DNA of 64,000 nucleotides from Nesterenkonia sp. LB17 (GCF_022565915.1 NZ_JAJOYX010000006.1:97075-161074); one strand, 5' to 3'. Positions 42,398-56,785 are shown, counted from the first letter of the stretch. A program made the numbers and translations. Notes: generated by a model not told the origin, from the sequence alone.

Positions 42398-44965
42398 ATG
42401 CGCATTCCGCTTTCTTGGATACGTGAATACACCCGGTTCCCCGCGTCGGGCACCGCCGAGGACCTGATGGCCGAGCTGGTCAAGGTCGGGCTCGAGGAGG
42501 AGGACGTACACCGTCCCACCGATGAGCTGAGCGGCCCGATAGTCGTCGGCGAGGTGCTGGAGAAGATCCCCGAACCCCAGTCCAACGGCAAGACCATCAA
42601 CTGGTGCCAGGTCCGCGTGGTCCCCGAGGGGGCCGCCCAGACCCTGACCCACGAGGGCATCGACCCCTCGGGCGTCCAGGGCGTCGTCTGCGGCGCGCAC
42701 AACTTCGAGGTCGGCGACAAGGTCGTGGTGACCCTCCCCGGAGCGGTGCTCCCCGGCGATTTCCGGATCGCCGCGCGCAAGACCTACGGCCACGTCTCCG
42801 CCGGCATGATCGCCTCGGTGCGCGAACTCGGCATCGGCGAGGACCACGACGGGATCCTGGTGCTCTCCACCCTCGGGCTCGACCCGGAGCCGGGCACCGA
42901 CGCCATGGAGCTGCTGGGCCTCTACGACTCCGCCGCGGAGATCAACGTGACCCCCGACCGGGGCTACGCCTTCTCGCTGCGCGGGATCGCCCGCGAGTAC
43001 TCCCACGCCACCGGCTCGCCGTTCATCGACCCCGCTGCCCAGATCAGCACGGGGAAGATCAACACCGACGACGACGACGCCGCCGCCCGTCCCGGTCACG
43101 AGGTCACGCTCACCGATCACACCCCCATCTACGGGGTGGACGGCTGCAGCCGCTTCGTCACGCACAAGGTCACCGGGATCAACCCGGAGGCTCCCACCCC
43201 GCCGTGGATGGCCTCCCGGCTGCGCCTGGCCGGAATGCGGTCGATCAGCATCGCCGTGGACGTCTCCAACTACGTGATGCTCGAACTGGGACAGCCCAAC
43301 CACTGCTACGACGCGGCCAAGCTCGACGCCGGCATCGAGGTCCGCCGCGCCGCGCCCGGCGAGAAGCTCACCACCCTGGACGAGAAGGTCCGCACCCTCA
43401 ACGCCGAGGACCTGGTGATCACGGATCAGTCCGGCCCCATCGGGATCGCCGGCGTGATGGGCGGAGCCCGCACCGAAGTGGACGCCACCACCTCCACCGT
43501 CATCGTCGAAGCCGCGCACTTCGACCCGATCAGCATCAGCCGCAGCAAGCGCCGGCACAAGCTGCCCTCGGAGGCGTCGAAGCGCTTCGAACGCGGCGTG
43601 GACCCGCTGCTGCCCCCGCTCGCCGCGCAGCGCGTGGTGGACCTGCTGGTGCAGCTCGCCGGCGGCACCGACACCCGTGAGGTCACCGATGCGGGCGCCC
43701 CCGTGCTGCCGCAGCCCATCCGCCTGGACCCGGCCCTGCCGGAGAGGCTCACCGGGGTGCCCTACACCCGGGAGCAGATCAGCTCCACCCTCGGCGCCAT
43801 CGGCGCCGAGCTCCGCCAGGAGGGGGAGCACCTGCTGGTGACCCCGCCGAGCTGGCGACCAGACCTGACCATCCCCGCAGCCCTGGTGGAGGAGATCGCC
43901 AGGCTCGTCGGCTATGACCAGATCCCCTCCCGGCTTCCGGTGCCGCCGGCCGGCCGCGGACTCACCACCTCCCAGCAGCGCCGACGCGGCGTCTACGCCG
44001 GGATGGCCGCCGCAGGGTTCACCGAGGTGCTCAGCTACCCCTTCTACTCCGAGGCCGCCAACACCCGCTTCGGGCAGGCCGAGGAGACCGGGAAGCCGAT
44101 GCCCATGCTGCGCCTGGCGAACCCGATCGCCAGCCAGCACCCGGCGCTGCGCACCACCGTGCTTCCCGGGCTGCTCGAGGCGCTGCGCCGCAACGTCTCC
44201 CGCGGCTTCACCGACGTCGCCCTCTTCGAAGCCGGAGCGGTCTTCCACCCGAAGTCCCAGCTCGGCTCCGCCGCCATCCCTGACCTGGGGGTCTACCCGG
44301 GCGAAGAGGTGCTGGCAGAGCTCGACGCCGGCATCCCCGATCAGCCGCTGCACATCGCGGCCGCGCTCAGCGGCGCCGAGGCGGCCGAGCTGCCTGGTGT
44401 GCCGGGGCGCCGTCGTGATTGGGCAGACGCGGTGGACGCCGCGCAGAAGGTCGCTGACCTGCTGCGCGTGCAGCTCGAGGTGGTGCAGGGCCAGCATCAG
44501 GCCTTCCACCCCGGCCGCACCGCCGAGATCCGGTTCAACGGAGAGCGCGTCGGCCATGCCGGTGAGCTGCACCCGAAGGTCATCGAGGAGCTGGACCTGC
44601 CCGCCCGCACCTCGGTGATGGAGCTCGACCTCTCCGCGCTGATCAACGGCTCCCCGGCACAGATCAGCGCCGAGCCGATCTCCACCTTCCCGCCCACCAC
44701 CCAGGACGTGTCGCTGATCGTGGCTCACGCGCTTCCGGCCGCCGAGCTCGAGGCCACCCTGACCGAGGGTGCAGGCGAGCTGCTGGAGAACATCGAGCTC
44801 TTCGACGTGTACTCCGGTGAGCACATCGAGGCTGGACACAAGTCGCTGGCCTTCGCACTGCGCTTCCGCGCCGAGGACCGCACGCTCACCGCCGAGGAGG
44901 CCTCCGAGGCTCGCGCCGGCGCCGTCGCACTGGCGCAGCAGCGCCACAGTGCTGTTCAGAGATAG
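42398..44965 (+). CDS. pheT: Phenylalanyl-tRNA synthetase beta subunit
   Basis: 855 aa, the usual length. In order: B1 region (IPLSWIREYTRFPASGTAEDL), the EMAP/OB tRNA-binding domain (about 40-150), the B3/B4 editing domain (residues about 210-400, IAVDVSNYVMLELGQPNHCYDAAKL), B5 DNA-binding-like fold, class II core and the C-terminal anticodon-binding FDX-ACB domain (SAEPISTFPPTTQDVSLIVAHALP). It forms the alpha2-beta2 enzyme with PheS. ATG 42398 with AGGTCTGAG upstream. Confidence 0.98.
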   Translation: MRIPLSWIREYTRFPASGTAEDLMAELVKVGLEEEDVHRPTDELSGPIVVGEVLEKIPEPQSNGKTINWCQVRVVPEGAAQTLTHEGIDPSGVQGVVCGAHNFEVGDKVVVTLPGAVLPGDFRIAARKTYGHVSAGMIASVRELGIGEDHDGILVLSTLGLDPEPGTDAMELLGLYDSAAEINVTPDRGYAFSLRGIAREYSHATGSPFIDPAAQISTGKINTDDDDAAARPGHEVTLTDHTPIYGVDGCSRFVTHKVTGINPEAPTPPWMASRLRLAGMRSISIAVDVSNYVMLELGQPNHCYDAAKLDAGIEVRRAAPGEKLTTLDEKVRTLNAEDLVITDQSGPIGIAGVMGGARTEVDATTSTVIVEAAHFDPISISRSKRRHKLPSEASKRFERGVDPLLPPLAAQRVVDLLVQLAGGTDTREVTDAGAPVLPQPIRLDPALPERLTGVPYTREQISSTLGAIGAELRQEGEHLLVTPPSWRPDLTIPAALVEEIARLVGYDQIPSRLPVPPAGRGLTTSQQRRRGVYAGMAAAGFTEVLSYPFYSEAANTRFGQAEETGKPMPMLRLANPIASQHPALRTTVLPGLLEALRRNVSRGFTDVALFEAGAVFHPKSQLGSAAIPDLGVYPGEEVLAELDAGIPDQPLHIAAALSGAEAAELPGVPGRRRDWADAVDAAQKVADLLRVQLEVVQGQHQAFHPGRTAEIRFNGERVGHAGELHPKVIEELDLPARTSVMELDLSALINGSPAQISAEPISTFPPTTQDVSLIVAHALPAAELEATLTEGAGELLENIELFDVYSGEHIEAGHKSLAFALRFRAEDRTLTAEEASEARAGAVALAQQRHSAVQR

Positions 44966-45013
44966 CAGCGCCGTCCAGCGGCAGCCACAGGCGGTTCGTT
45001 CCTGATGTCGCAG

Positions 45014-45046
45014 ATGGTCCGGCAGGCGCTCAGTCTGCCGGGCCAT
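45014..45046. terminator. Hairpin between pheT and nagA (convergent)
   Basis: ATGGTCCGGCAG (45014-45025) and CTGCCGGGCCAT (45035-45046) form a near-perfect 12-bp stem with one mismatch-type bulge and a 9-nt loop. It follows pheT and overlaps the 3' end of nagA (45030-46226), so it would serve both genes as a bidirectional terminator. Confidence 0.55.
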
Positions 45047-46226
45047 CTCGCTGTGGAGCACCCGAGCCTGGTCCGTCGAGCCACTGGCCGCGGTGCATCA
45101 CCTCGCGCACCGTCCACGCCTGATCCAGCAGCACCAGGTCCGCACGTCCACCGGGGAGCAGCCTGCCGACGTCGTCGATCCCGATCATCTCTGCGGGGTT
45201 GGCGGTGGCGGCCATCAGCGCCTGGGCCGGGGTGATCCCGGCGTTCAGGATGCTGCGGCGCACCGCCTCGGCGAGTGTCACGGCCGAACCCGCGATCGCG
45301 CCCAGCGTCCCGTCGGGCTCCACGAGCCGGGCGACGCCGCGCGCGACGTCCACAATCGCAGCGCCCAGGGCGTAGCGGCCCTCCGGTGCGGCAGCGCCTG
45401 CCATCGCGTCGGACACCAGGACCAACCGCCGGGACCCGCCGTTGCGGGCCGCCGAGTGCCAGACATAGCGGACCATCTCCGGGTCCAGGTGCACCCCATC
45501 GTGGATCAGCTCCAAGAAGGCCGTGGGGTCTTCGAGCAGCGCCAGCGCCGGGCCGGGGTCGCGGTGATGCAGCCCCGACATCGCGTTGAACAGATGAGTC
45601 GCGGCGCTCGCCCCGGCGGTCAGGGCGGCCCGGGTCTGCGCGCCGTCGGCTCCGGTGTGCCCGATTCCCACGGTCCACCCTGCGGCCCGCAGTCGGGCAG
45701 CGGCCCCGGTGGCGCCGGGCAGCTCGGGCGCGAGGGTCACGTATCTGATCAGATCCGCCGCAGCGTGCTCAAGCACCGCCGAGACGGCCGCGGGCGTCGG
45801 ATCGCTGAGCATGGACGCCTCATGGGCGCCACGGTGGGCGATGCTCAGCCACGGCCCCTCCAGATGGACCCCGGCCAGCTCGTCAGCCTCCACCAGAGGG
45901 CGCAGCTGCTCCGCCTGGTCCAGCAGCGTCGGGATCGGCGCACTGACCAGGGAGGCGAGCATGGTGGTGGAGCCCCGCCGGCGGTGCGCCGCCAGGACCG
46001 TCCGCGCAGCCCCAGCGCCCTCGGTGAAGGCCGAGCCGCCGCCGCCGTGGGCATGGACGTCGACGAACCCGGGTGCCAGCACCTGGTCGGTGAGGTGCAG
46101 ATCCGGGCGCGCAGGAGGGTGGCCGTGGCCGGCGTCGAGGATTCTCCCCTCGGCCAGGCGCAGCCAGTACGGCCCGATGGACCCCTCCGGGGTCAGCGCC
46201 GCCTCGGCGAAGAGCAGCCGGGTCAC
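45030..46226 (-). CDS. nagA: N-acetylglucosamine-6-phosphate deacetylase
   Basis: 398 aa. Amidohydrolase-superfamily metal-site and family blocks are present: APGFVDVHAHGGGG, VHLEGPWLSIAHRGAH (metal Glu), GIGHTGADG, ATHLFNAMSGLHHRDPG, LIHDGVHLDP and LVSDAMAGAAAPEG (catalytic Asp). It removes the acetyl group from GlcNAc-6-phosphate, feeding glucosamine-6-P into glycolysis or cell-wall recycling. Start is GTG 46224-46226. No nagB or transporter lies beside it here. Confidence 0.95.
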   Translation of the reverse strand: MTRLLFAEAALTPEGSIGPYWLRLAEGRILDAGHGHPPARPDLHLTDQVLAPGFVDVHAHGGGGSAFTEGAGAARTVLAAHRRRGSTTMLASLVSAPIPTLLDQAEQLRPLVEADELAGVHLEGPWLSIAHRGAHEASMLSDPTPAAVSAVLEHAAADLIRYVTLAPELPGATGAAARLRAAGWTVGIGHTGADGAQTRAALTAGASAATHLFNAMSGLHHRDPGPALALLEDPTAFLELIHDGVHLDPEMVRYVWHSAARNGGSRRLVLVSDAMAGAAAPEGRYALGAAIVDVARGVARLVEPDGTLGAIAGSAVTLAEAVRRSILNAGITPAQALMAATANPAEMIGIDDVGRLLPGGRADLVLLDQAWTVREVMHRGQWLDGPGSGAPQRDGPAD

Positions 46227-46261
46227 CGAAGGATTCCCGGGATCAGCACGGTGAGCGCCGC

Positions 46262-47269
46262 TTATGGCTTCAGCAGCAGCTTGCCGGTGGTCCGGCGGTT
46301 CTCCAGGTCATCGTGCGCCCGGCCCGCCTCGGCGAGCGGGTAGCTGGCGCCGATGCTGAGCTTCAGATCGCCGCTGGTCAGTGCGCGGAAGAGCTCTGCG
46401 TAGCGCCAGGTGCGCTCCTCGGCGTTGCGCAGGTACCAGTGCGTGGCCGGACGGGTGACGTAGAGTCCGCCGCGGCGGTTGAGCTCCTGCGGATCCAGCG
46501 GGGGCACCTGGCCGGAGGCGCCGCCGTAGAGCACGAACATCCCGCGGATCGCCAGGGAGTCCAAGGACCCGAGGTAGGTGTCCTTGCCGACGCCGTCGAA
46601 GACGGCGGCCACACCCTCGCCCTTGGTGATCTCGCGAACCCGCTCGGCGAAGTTCTCATAGCCCATCACGTAGTCCGCTCCGGCGGCCTGAGCGATCTGG
46701 GCCTTCTCCTCGGTCGAGCAGGTGGTGATCACCCGTGCGCCCTTGGCCTTGAGCAGCTGGGTCAGGATCTGGCCCACCCCTCCGGCACCGGCGTGGGTCA
46801 GCACGGTCTCCCCGGGGGAGACCCGGTAGGTGGAGTTGACCAGGTAGTGGGCGGTGATGCCCTGCAGCGGCAGAGCCGCCGCCTGCTCATCGGTGACCTC
46901 ATCCGGGACGCGCACGGCCTTGCCTGCATCGACCAAGAAGTGCGAGGCGTAGGTGCCGGTGGAGGCCTCCAGGGTGGTGATCCGCTGCCCGACGGAGAGT
47001 GACTCCACGCCCTCGCCGACGGCGAGGACGCGGCCGGCGCCTTCGGTGCCAGGGGTGAAGGGATACTCCACCGGATACACACCGCTGCGCTGGTAGGTCT
47101 CGATGAAGTTGACCCCTGCTGCGGCAGTCTCCACCAGCACCTGGTTCGGTCCAGGCTCAGGCAGCGGCGCCTGAGCCTCGACGAGCACCTCGGGGCCCCC
47201 TGCCTGCTCGGCATGCACCACTCGTGCTCTGTCGGGCAGATCTTCTGGGAAAACGCTCTGTTCATTCAT
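46262..47269 (-). CDS. qor: NADPH:quinone oxidoreductase (QOR1-type MDR)
   Basis: 335 aa. GroES domain (AAAGVNFIETYQRSGVYPVEYPFTPGTEGAG) and Rossmann domain (TVLTHAGAGGVGQILTQLLKAKGARVI) match bacterial QOR1, zinc-independent. One-electron reduction of quinones with NADPH is the family role. Start taken as ATG 47267-47269. It lies 35 bp from nagA and is divergent from argC; the region between carries the Arg box. Confidence 0.93.
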   Translation of the reverse strand: MNEQSVFPEDLPDRARVVHAEQAGGPEVLVEAQAPLPEPGPNQVLVETAAAGVNFIETYQRSGVYPVEYPFTPGTEGAGRVLAVGEGVESLSVGQRITTLEASTGTYASHFLVDAGKAVRVPDEVTDEQAAALPLQGITAHYLVNSTYRVSPGETVLTHAGAGGVGQILTQLLKAKGARVITTCSTEEKAQIAQAAGADYVMGYENFAERVREITKGEGVAAVFDGVGKDTYLGSLDSLAIRGMFVLYGGASGQVPPLDPQELNRRGGLYVTRPATHWYLRNAEERTWRYAELFRALTSGDLKLSIGASYPLAEAGRAHDDLENRRTTGKLLLKP

Positions 47270-47325
47270 GGCGGCAAGCGTACCCAACGCAGGCCCGGAG
47301 CGGCGAAGTCGGCGGGCCCGACTTA

Positions 47326-47337
47326 TGCATAATTATT
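47326..47337. promoter_or_regulatory. Arg box (ArgR operator) before argC
   Basis: TGCATAATTATT, with the core CATAATTATT at 47328-47337, is an AT-rich island in GC-rich DNA 36-47 bp before the argC ATG. The same CATAATTATT core (reverse orientation) occurs before argG at 53987-53996. ArgR is encoded at 52843-53343. A second, weaker AT-rich half-site follows at about 47347-47355. Confidence 0.7.
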
Positions 47338-47365
47338 GGAGATGACGCATATATCTGCCTAGACT
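47336..47365 (+). promoter_or_regulatory. argC promoter, leaderless pattern
   Basis: TTGGAG (47336-47341), an 18-bp spacer and TAGACT (47360-47365). The -10 ends 7 bp before the ATG (47373), so transcription would begin at or next to the start codon; no Shine-Dalgarno precedes argC. The Arg box overlaps the -35, consistent with repression by blocking RNA polymerase. Confidence 0.55.
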
Positions 47366-47372
47366 GCTGGGC

Positions 47373-48404
47373 ATGACCTATTCGATCGCTGTCTCCGGAG
47401 CCTCAGGCTACGCCGGGGGAGAAGTCCTGCGGCTGCTGGCCGGCCACCCCGAGGTGGAGATCGGCGCAGTCACCGCCCACTCGAGTGCGGGGGAGCGGCT
47501 GGGAGCGGTGCAGCCGCACCTGGTCACGCTGGCGGACCGGGTGCTCATCGACACCACCGCGGAGAATCTCGCCGGACACGACGTCGTCTTCCTGGCCCTG
47601 CCGCACGGCGCCTCGGCGGAGATCGCCGCCCAGCTCGGCGAGGACACTATCGTGATCGACGCCGCCGCTGACCACCGGCTGGAATCGGCTGCCGCCTGGG
47701 AGAAGTTCTACGGCTCCGCCCATCAGGGGACCTGGCCCTACGGGCTGCCCGAGCTGCCCGGACAGCGGGCCAAGCTCGCCGGCGCCCGGCGCATCGCGGT
47801 GCCCGGCTGCTACCCCACCACCATCATGCTCGGCCTCGCCCCGGCCCTGGCCGCCGGACTTCTCCAGCCCGATGACATCGTGATCGTCGCGGCCACCGGC
47901 AGCTCCGGTGCAGGCAAGGCGCTCAAACCACACCTGCTCAGCGCCGAGGTCATCGGCGGGATGAGCCCCTACGGTGTCGGCGGGGTGCACCGGCACACCC
48001 CGGAGATCGAGCAGGGCCTCGGCCACGCGGCCGGTGTTGACGTCCAGGTCTCCTTCACCCCCACCCTGGCCCCGATGGCCCGCGGCATCCTGGCCACCTC
48101 CACCGCGAAGCTCGCCCCCGGCACCACCGAGGCCGCGCTGCGCGCGGCCTACCGCGAGCACTACGACGGCGAGGCCTTCGTCCACCTGCTGCCCGAGGGC
48201 CAGTGGCCGGCCACCAAACAGGTGGTGGGCTCCAACCACGTGACGCTGCAGCTGGCGGTGGACGAACACGCCGGGCGCGCCGTCGTCGTCTCGGCCGCGG
48301 ACAACCTGACCAAGGGCACCGCCGGCGGCGCCGTGCAGTCCATGAACATCGCCCTGGGTCTCCCCGAGACCACCGGGCTCAACCTGCTGGGAGTCTCCCC
48401 ATGA
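47373..48404 (+). CDS. argC: N-acetyl-gamma-glutamyl-phosphate reductase
   Basis: 343 aa. NADP motif [24 protein letters not shown] at the N-terminus; catalytic Cys in [17 protein letters not shown] (about residue 145). Reduces N-acetylglutamyl-5-phosphate to the semialdehyde, the third arginine step. First gene of argCJBDFR; the argJ ATG overlaps its TGA. Confidence 0.98.
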   Translation: MTYSIAVSGASGYAGGEVLRLLAGHPEVEIGAVTAHSSAGERLGAVQPHLVTLADRVLIDTTAENLAGHDVVFLALPHGASAEIAAQLGEDTIVIDAAADHRLESAAAWEKFYGSAHQGTWPYGLPELPGQRAKLAGARRIAVPGCYPTTIMLGLAPALAAGLLQPDDIVIVAATGSSGAGKALKPHLLSAEVIGGMSPYGVGGVHRHTPEIEQGLGHAAGVDVQVSFTPTLAPMARGILATSTAKLAPGTTEAALRAAYREHYDGEAFVHLLPEGQWPATKQVVGSNHVTLQLAVDEHAGRAVVVSAADNLTKGTAGGAVQSMNIALGLPETTGLNLLGVSP

Positions 48405-49600
48405 GTGTCACCGCCGCGACAGGATTCAGCGCCGCAGGCGTCGCCGCCGGGCTGAAGTCCGTCGATGCCCAGGGCGACCCGCCGCGCGACGTCGCGCTGG
48501 TGCTCAACCACGGGCCGGACAAGCACGCCGCGGCGGTGTTCACCACCAACCGGGTGGCCGCCGCACCGGTGCTCTGGTCCCAGCAGGTCATCGCCGACGG
48601 TCGCGCCGACGCCGTGGTGCTGAACTCCGGCGGCGCCAATGCCTGTACCGGGGCACCGGGCTTCGCCGACACCCACCAGACCGCCGAGGTGGTGGCCGAG
48701 AAGCTCCAGGCCACCGGGGCGGACATCTCCGCCGGAGACGTGTTGGTCTGCTCCACCGGACTCATCGGGGTGCGCCTGGACATGCCCGCACTGCTGGGCG
48801 GGATCGACGCCGCGGTGGCCCAGCTCGAAACCGCCGACGCCGCCGGGCAGCGGGCGGCGCAGGCGATCATGACCACCGACTCGGTCATGAAGATCTCCAC
48901 GGCTTCCGCCGTGGACTTCACCGTGGGCGGGATGGCCAAGGGTGCTGGCATGCTCGCCCCCGGAATGGCCACCATGCTCTCGGTGGTCACCACCGACGCC
49001 GTCATCGCCCAGCCGGACCTCGACGCGGCGCTGCGCGAAGCGGTCCGGCTCAGCTTCAACCGTGCGGACTCCGATGGCTGCATGTCCACCAATGACACGG
49101 TGATCGCCATGGCCTCCGGCGCGCACCCGCAGGCAGACCCCTCCGGGGTGGACCTGGCAGAGTTCCAGGCCGCGCTGAACCAGGTGTGCCAGGACCTCGC
49201 GACCCAGCTCATCGCCGACGCCGAGGGCGCCCACCACGAGATCGCGATCACCACGATCAACGCCGCCACCGAGGAGCAGGCCGAGACCGCCGGGCGCTCC
49301 GTGGCCCGCTCCAACCTCTTCAAGACCGCGATCTTCGGACAGGACCCCAACTGGGGCCGGATCCTCTCCGCGGTCGGCACCACCGACGTGGACTTCGACC
49401 CCTCCACCATCGACGTCAGCGTCAACGGCGTGTGGATCTGCCGCGCCGGCGGGATCGGCGACGACCGGGAGCTGGTGGACCTGAGCGGCCGCCACGTGAA
49501 GGTGGTCATCGATCTGAAGGCCGGTCCGGCCGAGGCGACGATCCTCACCAACGACCTGACCCATGACTATGTGCATGAGAACTCTGCCTACTCCAGCTGA
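48401..49600 (+). CDS. argJ: Bifunctional ornithine acetyltransferase / N-acetylglutamate synthase
   Basis: 399 aa. Self-cleavage site in [27 protein letters not shown]: the chain splits before the Thr of ATML into alpha and beta parts. Substrate-site blocks include [15 protein letters not shown] and [18 protein letters not shown]. Recycles the acetyl group from acetylornithine to glutamate, and, in bifunctional forms, also uses acetyl-CoA; no separate argA is seen here. ATGA overlap with argC. Confidence 0.97.
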   Translation: MSVTAATGFSAAGVAAGLKSVDAQGDPPRDVALVLNHGPDKHAAAVFTTNRVAAAPVLWSQQVIADGRADAVVLNSGGANACTGAPGFADTHQTAEVVAEKLQATGADISAGDVLVCSTGLIGVRLDMPALLGGIDAAVAQLETADAAGQRAAQAIMTTDSVMKISTASAVDFTVGGMAKGAGMLAPGMATMLSVVTTDAVIAQPDLDAALREAVRLSFNRADSDGCMSTNDTVIAMASGAHPQADPSGVDLAEFQAALNQVCQDLATQLIADAEGAHHEIAITTINAATEEQAETAGRSVARSNLFKTAIFGQDPNWGRILSAVGTTDVDFDPSTIDVSVNGVWICRAGGIGDDRELVDLSGRHVKVVIDLKAGPAEATILTNDLTHDYVHENSAYSS

Positions 49601-49612
49601 AGAAGGACCCCG

Positions 49613-50553
49613 ATGACCTCCAGCATGAAACCGCGCGACGCCGGGAGCCTGAGCTCCGCCGGTGAGAAGGCCTCCGTCCTGGTCGAGGCGCTGCCCTGGA
49701 TCCAGAAGTTCGCCGGAGAGACCATCGTGATCAAGTACGGCGGCAACGCCATGATCAACGACGAGCTCCGCCGCGCCTTCGCCGAGGACGTGGTCTTCCT
49801 GCGCCACGTCGGGGTCAACCCGGTGGTGGTGCACGGGGGAGGCCCGCAGATCAACGCGATGCTGGAGACCCTCGGCATCGAGTCCGAGTTCCGCGCCGGG
49901 CAGCGGGTCACCACCCCCGAAGCCATGGACGTGGTCCGGATGGTGCTCACCGGGCAGGTCGGGCGCGAGCTCATCGGACTGATCAACAGCCACGGCCCCT
50001 ACGCGGTGGGCCTCTCCGGCGAGGACGCCGCGCTGCTGCGCGCCACCCGCACCACCGTGGAGATCGACGGCGAGACCGTGGACCTCGGCCTCGTCGGCGA
50101 GGTCAGCGGGGTCAACCCCGATGCGATCACCGACCTGCTCGCCGCCGGGCGGATCCCGGTGATCTCGACCATCGCCCCTGAGTTCGACTCCACCGCCGCC
50201 GACGCCGCTCCCACCGGCGAGGTGCTCAACGTCAACGCCGATCTCGCGGCGGCCGCCGTCGCCTCGGCGCTCGGTGCGGCCAAGCTGGTGATGCTCACCG
50301 ATGTGGAGGGCCTCTACGCCAACTGGCCGGACAAGTCCTCGCTGATCTCCTCACTCAGCGCCACCGACCTGCGTGCCATGCTGCCCAGCCTGGAATCGGG
50401 GATGATCCCGAAGATGACAGCGGCGCTGAAGGCCGTGGAGGCCGGCGTTCCACGTGCCCACGTGGTCGATGGCCGGGCGCCGCATTCGATGCTCCTGGAG
50501 ATCGTCACCACCGAGGGCGTCGGCACCCAGATCGTTCCCGACGGGGAGGCCCT

Positions 50554-50557
<4 letters not shown>
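49613..50557 (+). CDS. argB: Acetylglutamate kinase
   Basis: 314 aa. Amino-acid-kinase fold: [46 protein letters not shown] (phosphate and substrate loops), [31 protein letters not shown]. It phosphorylates N-acetylglutamate. An N-terminal extension of about 20 residues is present, as in arginine-inhibited ArgB proteins. AGAAGGA ribosome site before ATG 49613. The argD ATG overlaps its stop. Confidence 0.98.
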
Positions 50558-51866
<1,309 letters not shown>

Positions 51867-51870
<4 letters not shown>

Positions 51871-52841
51871 CCGTCCGTCACTTCCTCACCGACCTGGACC
51901 TCAGCCCCGTCGAGCTGGACCAGGTGCTGACCCTCGCCGGACATATGAAGGCCAACCCCTATGCGATCAAGGCACTGGCCGGCCCGCAGACGGCTGCGGT
52001 GTTCTTCGACAAGACCTCCACCCGGACCCGCTTCTCCTTCGTCGCCGGGATCTCCGCGCTCGGCGGCGCCCCGCTGGTGGTGAACCCCGGCGAGTCCCAG
52101 CTCGGGCACAAGGAGACCATCGCCGACACCGCCCGGGTGCTCGACCGCATGGTCAGCCTGATCATCTGGCGCACCTACGCCCAGTCAGGCCTGGAGGAGA
52201 TGGCCCAGCACAGCGCGGTCCCGGTCATCAACGCGCTCTCCGACGACTACCATCCCTGCCAGCTGCTCGCCGATCTGCTGACCCTGCGCGAACACCTCGG
52301 CACCACCCAGGGCCGCTCCCTGGCCTACCTGGGAGACGCGGCGAACAACATGGCGAACTCCTACCTGCTCGCCGGGGTCAACGCCGGCATGGACGTGCGC
52401 ATCGCCGGCCCCGAAGGCTTCCTGCCCGAGCAGCACATCATCGACGCCGCACAGGCCCGCGCCGCGCAGACCGGCGGCAAGGTGCTGATCACCACCGATC
52501 CGGTCCAGGCGCTGGACGGCGCCGACGCGGTGGCCACCGACACCTGGGTCTCCATGGGGCAGGAGGAGGAGAAGCAGCAGCGGCTCCAGCTCTTCGGGGA
52601 CTACCGGGTCGACGCCGCCGCCATGGCCCACGCCGCGCCGGGCGCCGTCGTCCTGCACTGTCTCCCGGCCTACCGCGGGGTGGAGATCAGCGCCGAGGTC
52701 ATCGACGGGCCGCAATCGGTGGTCTGGGACCAGGCGGAGAACCGGCTGCACGCGCAGAAGGCGCTGATGGCCTGGCTGCTGGTGCGCTCCGGGCTGGCCG
52801 ACGAACAGACCGCGGAACTGGTCCGCGCGGGGGAGCGCTGA
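51867..52841 (+). CDS. argF: Ornithine carbamoyltransferase
   Basis: 324 aa. Carbamoyl-phosphate site FFDKTSTRTRFSFVAGISALGG (STRTR), the domain-linker HPCQLLADLLTL with the conserved His-Pro-Cys-Gln, and the late HCLPAYRGVEIS (HCLP motif, ornithine site). Makes citrulline from ornithine. ATG overlaps the argD stop; argR follows 1 bp after its stop. Confidence 0.98.
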
Positions 52842-52842
52842 G

Positions 52843-53343
52843 ATGTCGCCGACCACCAAGACCGCCCGGCACGCGAAGATCCGCGAGCTGATCTCGCGCT
52901 CCCAGGTCCGCTCTCAGGCCGAGCTCGCCGAACGCCTCGCCGACGCCGGCGTCACGGTCACCCAGGGGACGCTCTCGCGTGACCTGGTCGAGATCGGAGC
53001 CGCCCGGGTGCGCGGAGTCCAGGGCGGGCTGATCTACGCGGTGCCCTCCGACGGCCACGACCGTGAGCTGCAGGCCGACCAGACCGAGGCGACGACGACG
53101 GCGCGGCTGATCGCACTGTGCAAGGACCTCTTGGTCTCTGCCGAGCCCAGCGCGAACCTGGTCATCCTGCGCACCCCTCCCGGAGCGGCGCAGTTCCTGG
53201 CCAGCGCGGTGGACCACGCCGGGATCCCGGAGGTCCTGGGGTGCATCGCCGGAGACGACACGATCATGGTGGTCACCACCGAGCCGGACGGGGGAGCGGC
53301 GGTCGCGCGGCGCTTCACCGGCTTCGCCGAGGGCCGCAGCTGA
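52843..53343 (+). CDS. argR: Arginine repressor
   Basis: 166 aa. N-terminal winged-helix DNA-binding domain (KIRELISRSQVRSQAELAERLADAGVTVTQGTLSRDLVEIGAARV) and C-terminal hexamer/arginine-binding domain (VILRTPPGAAQFLASAVDHAGIPEVLGCIAGDDTIMVVT, with the GDDTI arginine site). It should bind the CATAATTATT-type boxes before argC and argG. Last gene of the argCJBDFR operon. Confidence 0.97.
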   Translation: MSPTTKTARHAKIRELISRSQVRSQAELAERLADAGVTVTQGTLSRDLVEIGAARVRGVQGGLIYAVPSDGHDRELQADQTEATTTARLIALCKDLLVSAEPSANLVILRTPPGAAQFLASAVDHAGIPEVLGCIAGDDTIMVVTTEPDGGAAVARRFTGFAEGRS

Positions 53344-53386
53344 GGCAGCCTCGGGCGGAGGCGCAGCGCCGGTCGGCGGCACAGGG

Positions 53387-53415
53387 GCCCCTCGGCTGCT
53401 CGGCCTGAGAGGGGC
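53387..53415. terminator. Hairpin after argR
   Basis: GCCCCTC (53387-53393) and GAGGGGC (53409-53415) with a 15-nt loop, lying between the converging argR and ankyrin genes. Moderate. Confidence 0.5.
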
Positions 53416-53418
53416 GAC

Positions 53419-53877
53419 TCAGCGCTGGTGGCTGTCCAGGATGGCGCGCATCGAGTCCAGGCCGAAGATCTCGGCCACCGCGTAGGCGCTCTGCCGCCCC
53501 AGGCGGGGGTCTGAGCCGGCGTCGAGCAGCGCCTTCGTGGCCGGTACGTTCTGTCGGAACACCGCGCAGCCCAGAGCGGTCTGACCTTGATCGTTGATCC
53601 GGTCCACATCTGCGCCGCGGGCCAGGAGCCCTTCGGCCTGCTCGGTGTGGTCGTTGTAGACGGAGAGGATGAGCAGCGTGTCACCCTTCTCGTTGCTCAG
53701 GTTCACCGGCAGGCCGCGATCCACGAGGTCAAGCAGCTCCTCGGTCTTGCCCGCCCGGGCGACGCCGAACATCGAGGCCAGGAACTCCATCTGCTCCTCG
53801 GTCAGCTCAGGCGCCCCGCCGGTGGAAGGCTGCTGGTTCGCCGGGAGATCGGCCGAGTGCTGGGAGTCCTGTGACAT
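53419..53877 (-). CDS. Ankyrin repeat protein
   Basis: 152 aa. After a 25-residue polar N-terminus come about three ankyrin units: EELLDLVDRGLPVNLSNEKGDTLLILSVYN, AEGLLARGADVDRINDQGQTALGCAVFR and VPATKALLDAGSDPRLGRQSAYAVAEIFG. Such repeats mediate protein-protein binding; the partner is unknown. ATG 53875-53877; divergent from argG with 164 bp between. Similar small proteins next to arginine genes occur in other actinobacteria (recalled). Confidence 0.88.
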   Translation of the reverse strand: MSQDSQHSADLPANQQPSTGGAPELTEEQMEFLASMFGVARAGKTEELLDLVDRGLPVNLSNEKGDTLLILSVYNDHTEQAEGLLARGADVDRINDQGQTALGCAVFRQNVPATKALLDAGSDPRLGRQSAYAVAEIFGLDSMRAILDSHQR

Positions 53878-53986
53878 GGCCGCAAGTCTATCTGAGACAG
53901 GGCCGGCGACCTGATCCGCTGGGGGCGCGGAGAGGATAACCTGACGGGGACCCCGAACCTCACCGACACGTTTATGCAGACCTGCG

Positions 53987-53996
53987 AATAATTATG
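53987..53996. promoter_or_regulatory. Arg box before argG
   Basis: AATAATTATG (reverse complement CATAATTATT) lies 46-55 bp before the argG GTG, inside an AT-rich island beginning TTTATGCAG at 53971. It matches exactly the core at 47328-47337 before argC. A -10-like TAGGCT is at 53997-54002. Confidence 0.65.
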
Positions 53997-54041
53997 TAGG
54001 CTGTCGTCGAGCCAAAGTTCCGTTCCCCAAGGAGATTCGTT

Positions 54042-56749
<2,708 letters not shown>

Positions 56750-56785
56750 GCTGTTCGCTGAACCGGGCGCTGGAGTGAACCCCAC

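Noticed and set aside
41285..45061. A 1258-codon open frame on the minus strand
   Set aside because: It lies antisense to pheS and pheT, which are certain; it has no domain and arises from high GC in the third codon position of those genes.
48161..49993. A 610-codon open frame on the minus strand
   Set aside because: Antisense to argJ and argB; composition is the mirror of those genes.
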